A DNA stretch of 6,629 nucleotides. It comes from CAZLBC01 sp964557575. GTDB taxonomy: Bacteria > Planctomycetota > Phycisphaerae > SM23-33. The stretch lies in NCBI GenBank assembly GCA_964557575.1, contig CAZLBC010000162.1:1-6629 (forward strand), read 5' to 3'. This document shows positions 6,567 to 6,629 of this stretch, piece by piece (the first letter of the stretch is position 1; the number at the start of each line of letters is the position of its first letter). A program made the position numbers and the translations under genes. The notes under the pieces were generated by a model. It saw only the letters and a list, made by a program, of their open reading frames with translations. It was not told the DNA's origin and made no database searches.

Positions 6567-6629
6567 TGCGATGAGCTTCGCTCGCGGCATGATCATCGGC
6601 TGCGATGAGATTCGCTCGCTTCGCTCGCG
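6567..6629 (+). repeat. imperfect direct repeat downstream of the toxin gene
   Basis: TGCGATGAGCTTCGCTCGC (6567-6585) recurs as TGCGATGAGATTCGCTCGC (6601-6619) with one mismatch, and a further partial unit TTCGCTCGCG (6620-6629) runs into the window edge. GAGC-TTC-GCTC in the first unit can form a tiny hairpin that the second unit's A breaks. The array may continue beyond the window; its nature is unknown. Confidence 0.6.

Noticed and set aside
6567..6629. CRISPR array
   Set aside because: There are only two imperfect 19-bp units with a 15-bp gap and a repeat-derived partial third; unit and spacer lengths do not fit CRISPR.

Overview
The window looks like a bacterial accessory region: GC-rich DNA dominated by YD-repeat (RHS-type) protein sequence on the minus strand, followed by a compact toxin-antitoxin operon on the plus strand. 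The organism cannot be fixed from this sequence. A LamG domain joined to a giant YD-repeat protein with paired-cysteine motifs would fit a Planctomycetota-like or similar environmental lineage, but that is a weak inference.

From 1 to 4612 one minus-strand reading frame stays open for about 1,537 codons and runs off the left edge. It encodes a LamG/concanavalin-like domain and then a very long YD-repeat region. Its C-terminus, where RHS proteins usually carry a variable or toxic tip, lies outside the window. The long plus-strand ORFs over this region are antisense shadows.

From about 4469 to 4665 lies a scar. A 45-residue piece of a Fic-family protein, carrying the class II inhibitory motif SSQIEG, sits on the plus strand exactly where the LamG domain loses its N-terminal part. 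It ends at a TGACCCC...TTGGACA sequence that resembles an IS3-type insertion-sequence end. Next to that is a 12-bp perfect inverted repeat.

From 4663 to about 5793 there is a second minus-strand YD-repeat fragment. It is colinear with, but clearly diverged from, an internal segment of the large protein (about 2804-3784). It begins in mid-protein and its homology stops at 4741, so it appears truncated at both ends.

From 5891 to 6565 there is an intact plus-strand toxin-antitoxin operon: a sigma70-like promoter with a 17-bp hyphenated palindrome over the -10 box, a 75-aa AbrB/MazE-type antitoxin, and, after a 3-bp gap, a 128-aa Doc toxin with a complete Fic-fold motif (HPFTDGNKRTG). The last 63 bases hold a short imperfect direct repeat. 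Overall the window reads as a recombination-prone RHS locus: truncated cassettes, a stranded Fic fragment and a possible IS end, flanked by a functional-looking addiction module.
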